Below, one piece after another: positions 61,401 to 64,000 of a stretch of 64,000 nt of DNA. The DNA lies in assembly GCF_000143535.2 (NCBI RefSeq), contig NC_037313.1, positions 2,404,883-2,468,882 on the forward strand, written 5' to 3'. The stretch's first letter is position 1. Every line of letters begins with the position of its first letter. Source of the stretch: Botrytis cinerea B05.10. Taxonomy: Eukaryota > Ascomycota > Leotiomycetes > Helotiales > Sclerotiniaceae. The notes beneath the pieces are model-generated. The model worked only from the letters and a program-made list of their open reading frames with translations, made no database searches and was not told the origin of the DNA. The position numbers were made by a program, and so were the translations under genes.

Positions 61401-63320
61401 TATATTAGATTTCAAAACTATTTATATAAAAAGCAAATATTTTATTTATTATTTCAAAATTATATATAAATATAGGAATTATATTAATAATATATAAATA
61501 TATAATAAATATTTTATTTAATTTAAATTTAATAAAGGTATAAATAAGAAAAGGAAAAAAAGGATTTTTAAAATTTTAAAGTTTCGATTTTTAAATTTTT
61601 TAATTAATAAATCAATATTCGAATTAAAATTGTTTATTATTTTTATAAAAGTTTATAAAATAAATAAAGAATATTGATTATTAATTTAACTTTTATTATA
61701 TTAATAAATCAATATTTCAATTTTGTATTTATATTAATAAAAATATATTATTATTATAATCGATATAAAAAATAGAAATTTTATTTCGTTTATTATTATT
61801 ATTATATTTTTTAATAATAAAATTATAAATAAGATTTAATATTTTAAAAAGAAATGATTAAATAATATATAGATTAGAAATATCATTTGATAATGATATT
61901 ATTCTTTATATTTATTATTTAAATAGAAAAAGATTTTGATTATATTTTTGTATATAGAAATATTAAAAATCTATATACTATATTCGATTATAAAGTAATA
62001 AATTATATTATAATATATATTATATATTTCTATAACAAAAATAATAAGAATATATTATAAATTGAAATTATATATAAAAGAATTAAACTTTTCATTTTGA
62101 ATAATATAAATTAAAGAATTTTAATTGAAAATATATTTAACAAAAATAAAATGATTTTTGATTATAGATTCTTTTATAATATTATAATTAAAAAATAATA
62201 TCAAAATTATATCAATTTAATAAAATCCAATTAATATATAAATGAATGAAATAACTTATAGATATTTATAATTAAAGGAAATTCTATTTCCATTTAATTA
62301 TATATAAATATATACAAAAATAAATCATTTACAATTATAATTGTTTTATATATAATTGTAAAAAAGAAAAATAATAGAATTTTGAATTTAATTCTTAAAA
62401 ATAATATAAAGTATTAAAATCTAAAAAATATTTATAATAATTTGAAAATAATTTTTAATAAAACAATTATATAAAATAAATAATATAAAATCTTAGAATT
62501 TATTATTAAATACTATTTAATTATTAAAATCTTTATTGAATAAATTTTTATTAAAAAATTGTTATAAAATAATTATTTTGTTTTTATTAAAGCTTTATAT
62601 TTATTCAAAATGATTAATAATAAACTCTATAATTAATATTGATAATATCAAAAAGAAATTTGATATTAATATTATTTTTAAAGAATTAATTTATAATAAA
62701 AAATTATATTATTATATAATTTTTAAAGAATTAATAATTAAATAAAAATAGAAATATATTTCAATTAATAAAAAAAAAGGAATACTAGAATTCTTTATAA
62801 ATATTAATAATAAAAACATTTTTTTTTTTTAATTATTTTAATTTTTAAATTGTATTCCTTTTTCTTTAAAAATTAAATATATAAAATAAAAAAGATATAA
62901 ATTTATAAAACAAAATAGAATATTAAATAATAAAAAAAATAAAAATAAAAAAATTATAAATATAATAAAAAATAATCTTTTTAATAATCGAAATTTTTTT
63001 GAACAATTAAAAGGTTTAAAAAGAATATATAAAGTTATTTTTAAAAAAAGATATAATAAAAAACTTACTAATTAAAATTCTTAATTAAAATTATAAAGAA
63101 AAATAATAAATATATTTTATAATTTTATAAACTTTTTATAAAATTATAATTATAATAAAAAGAGTATTCATTTGAAAATATTATTTCTTTTTAAAAAAAG
63201 CATTTAATATATTATAATTCCTTTTACTTTTTCTAACTTTTTTTATTTATATTTTTAAAGAATTATATACATTATTAATTTTAATTAATCAAAAAATCAA
63301 TTAATTAAAATGGAAAGGAA
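58446..63320 (+). other. gypsy-A, 3' half after the gypsy-B insertion
   Basis: About 4.9 kb of extremely AT-rich sequence that should hold RNase H, integrase and any extra frame of gypsy-A. Two palindrome copies lie here (60180-60208, 63119-63147). I could not assign domains confidently. The open frame at 60741-61007 on the minus strand is low complexity. Confidence 0.5.
63308..63320 (+). other. polypurine tract of gypsy-A
   Basis: AAATGGAAAGGAA ends directly at the first base of the 3' LTR, the usual position of the plus-strand primer in retrotransposon reverse transcription. Confidence 0.6.
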
Positions 63321-63597
63321 TATAAAAATAAAAATATATAATTTTAAAATTATATATTATTAATATTTAATATTTATAATTTTATTTTTATAAATCTAAA
63401 AATATTATTGAATTTTCTATTTTTTAAAATTGTTTTTTAAAGAATTGAATATCTAATTTTTATTGTTTCTTTCATTTTATTATTGCGATATAGCGATTCA
63501 ATTCATTTTATTATATATAGTTACTTACTTTATACTTAATTTATGTAAAGGCTTTTCTTGTGTGATCATTACCACCTTCTACTCTTTTACACTGGCA
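63321..63597 (+). repeat. 3' LTR of gypsy-A, 300 bp from the telomere
   Basis: Begins TATAAAAATAAAAATATATA (the drifted form of the 5' LTR start) and ends CTTTTACACTGGCA. Here the left part is drifted and the right part keeps GC, opposite to the 5' LTR. Confidence 0.8.
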
Positions 63598-63898
63598 ATA
63601 TAATAATATTTTTTTTGAAATATTTGAAGAATTCTAAATTATATAGCATTTTCAAATTTTTCAAAAATTAGCTTTGAATTTTAATCACATAATAATCATA
63701 TAATTTTATAAGGTTAGGATTAAATTTAAATATTCGAAAATCTGAAATTGAAATGAATTTTATAATTTGAAATTTATATTATAATAATACTCTATTTAAA
63801 AAAAACAATATATTCAAGGAAATATTATATAATATTAATTGAACTTTTAATAGAATACAATTTTTGAAATTAATATGAAAATAAATTGATTGAATTTA
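63598..63898. other. subtelomeric spacer between the last LTR and the telomere
   Basis: About 300 bp of moderately AT-rich unique-looking DNA. No degenerate telomere repeats and no gene seen. Confidence 0.5.
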
Positions 63899-64000
63899 TT
63901 AGGGTTAGGGTTAGGGTTAGGGTTAGGGTTAGGGTTAGGGTTAGGGTTAGGGTTAGGGTTAGGGTTAGGGTTAGGGTTAGGGTTAGGGTTAGGGTTAGGG
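63899..64000 (+). repeat. telomere, (TTAGGG)17
   Basis: Seventeen uninterrupted TTAGGG units reach the last base of the window. The G-rich strand runs 5' to 3' outward, so this is a right chromosome end. The transition from the spacer is abrupt, without variant repeats. Confidence 0.98.

Larger units (their letters stand above)
43355..63597 (+). mobile_element. outer Ty3/gypsy element (gypsy-A) with two 277-bp LTRs, hosting nested insertions
   Basis: LTRs at 43355-43631 and 63321-63597 align end to end with identical length. AAAATGGAAAGGAA, a good polypurine tract, sits directly left of the 3' LTR. Plus-strand coding relics show gag-protease (about 46600-48900) and reverse transcriptase (about 49560-50120). 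Removing the Flipper-like element and gypsy-B leaves about 11 kb, long for a gypsy element. Flanking five bases differ (GCTGG left, ATATA right), so no target duplication is visible; end loss or recombination near the telomere may explain this. It is the most AT-drifted sequence in the window and clearly inactive. Confidence 0.75.

Overview
This is the right-hand end of a fungal chromosome. It closes with 17 perfect TTAGGG units (63899-64000), G-strand pointing to the right edge. The genes have short introns (about 45-135 bp) with GT..AG ends and CTAAC/CTAAT branch sites. The products are typical of a plant-associated filamentous ascomycete: nitrilase, secreted carboxylesterase, endo-arabinanase, P450. 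The gypsy, copia and Flipper/Fot1-like elements, all reduced to very AT-rich sequence in the manner of RIP (repeat-induced point mutation), suggest a leotiomycete such as Botrytis or Sclerotinia. The species is an inference.

Layout. (1) 1-17.1 kb is ordinary gene-bearing DNA: the 3' end of a berberine-bridge-type oxidoreductase, a nitrilase, a CSC1/OSCA-type channel, a divergent beta-carbonic anhydrase, a methyltransferase-like protein, a four-exon small secreted protein reconstructed here, a membrane-protein pseudogene and a carboxylesterase. (2) 17.1-30.1 kb is an AT-rich block: two DNA-element remnants with terminal inverted repeats, then a copia element split by a complete Ty3/gypsy element (23008-29440, two 481-bp LTRs, target duplication AAATC). 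(3) 30.2-43.3 kb is an island of normal base composition: an FMN reductase, a divergently arranged P450 and FAD-monooxygenase pair that are both broken, a broken two-exon gene and a GH43 endo-arabinanase. (4) 43355-63597 is one large gypsy element (two 277-bp LTRs) used as a landing pad. It carries a Flipper-like pogo transposon (44732-46582, TA sites) and a second gypsy element in reverse (51124-58445, target duplication AATAT). That second element in turn carries a solo LTR (duplication CTTTT) and a 131-bp mini-element with LTR-like ends (duplication CTAGT). (5) About 300 bp separate the last LTR from the telomere.

The most unusual observations are: the 129-131 bp mini-element with TGTTAC...GTAACA/GTGACA ends and tRNA-like boxes, present twice; a 29-bp palindrome in at least 12 copies across three retroelements; mirror-image decay of the two LTRs of the outer gypsy element; and two enzymes with non-consensus active sites (carbonic anhydrase lacking the dyad Arg, carboxylesterase lacking HGGG). 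All exon joins were made by eye from splice signals and reading frame, with no transcript evidence.
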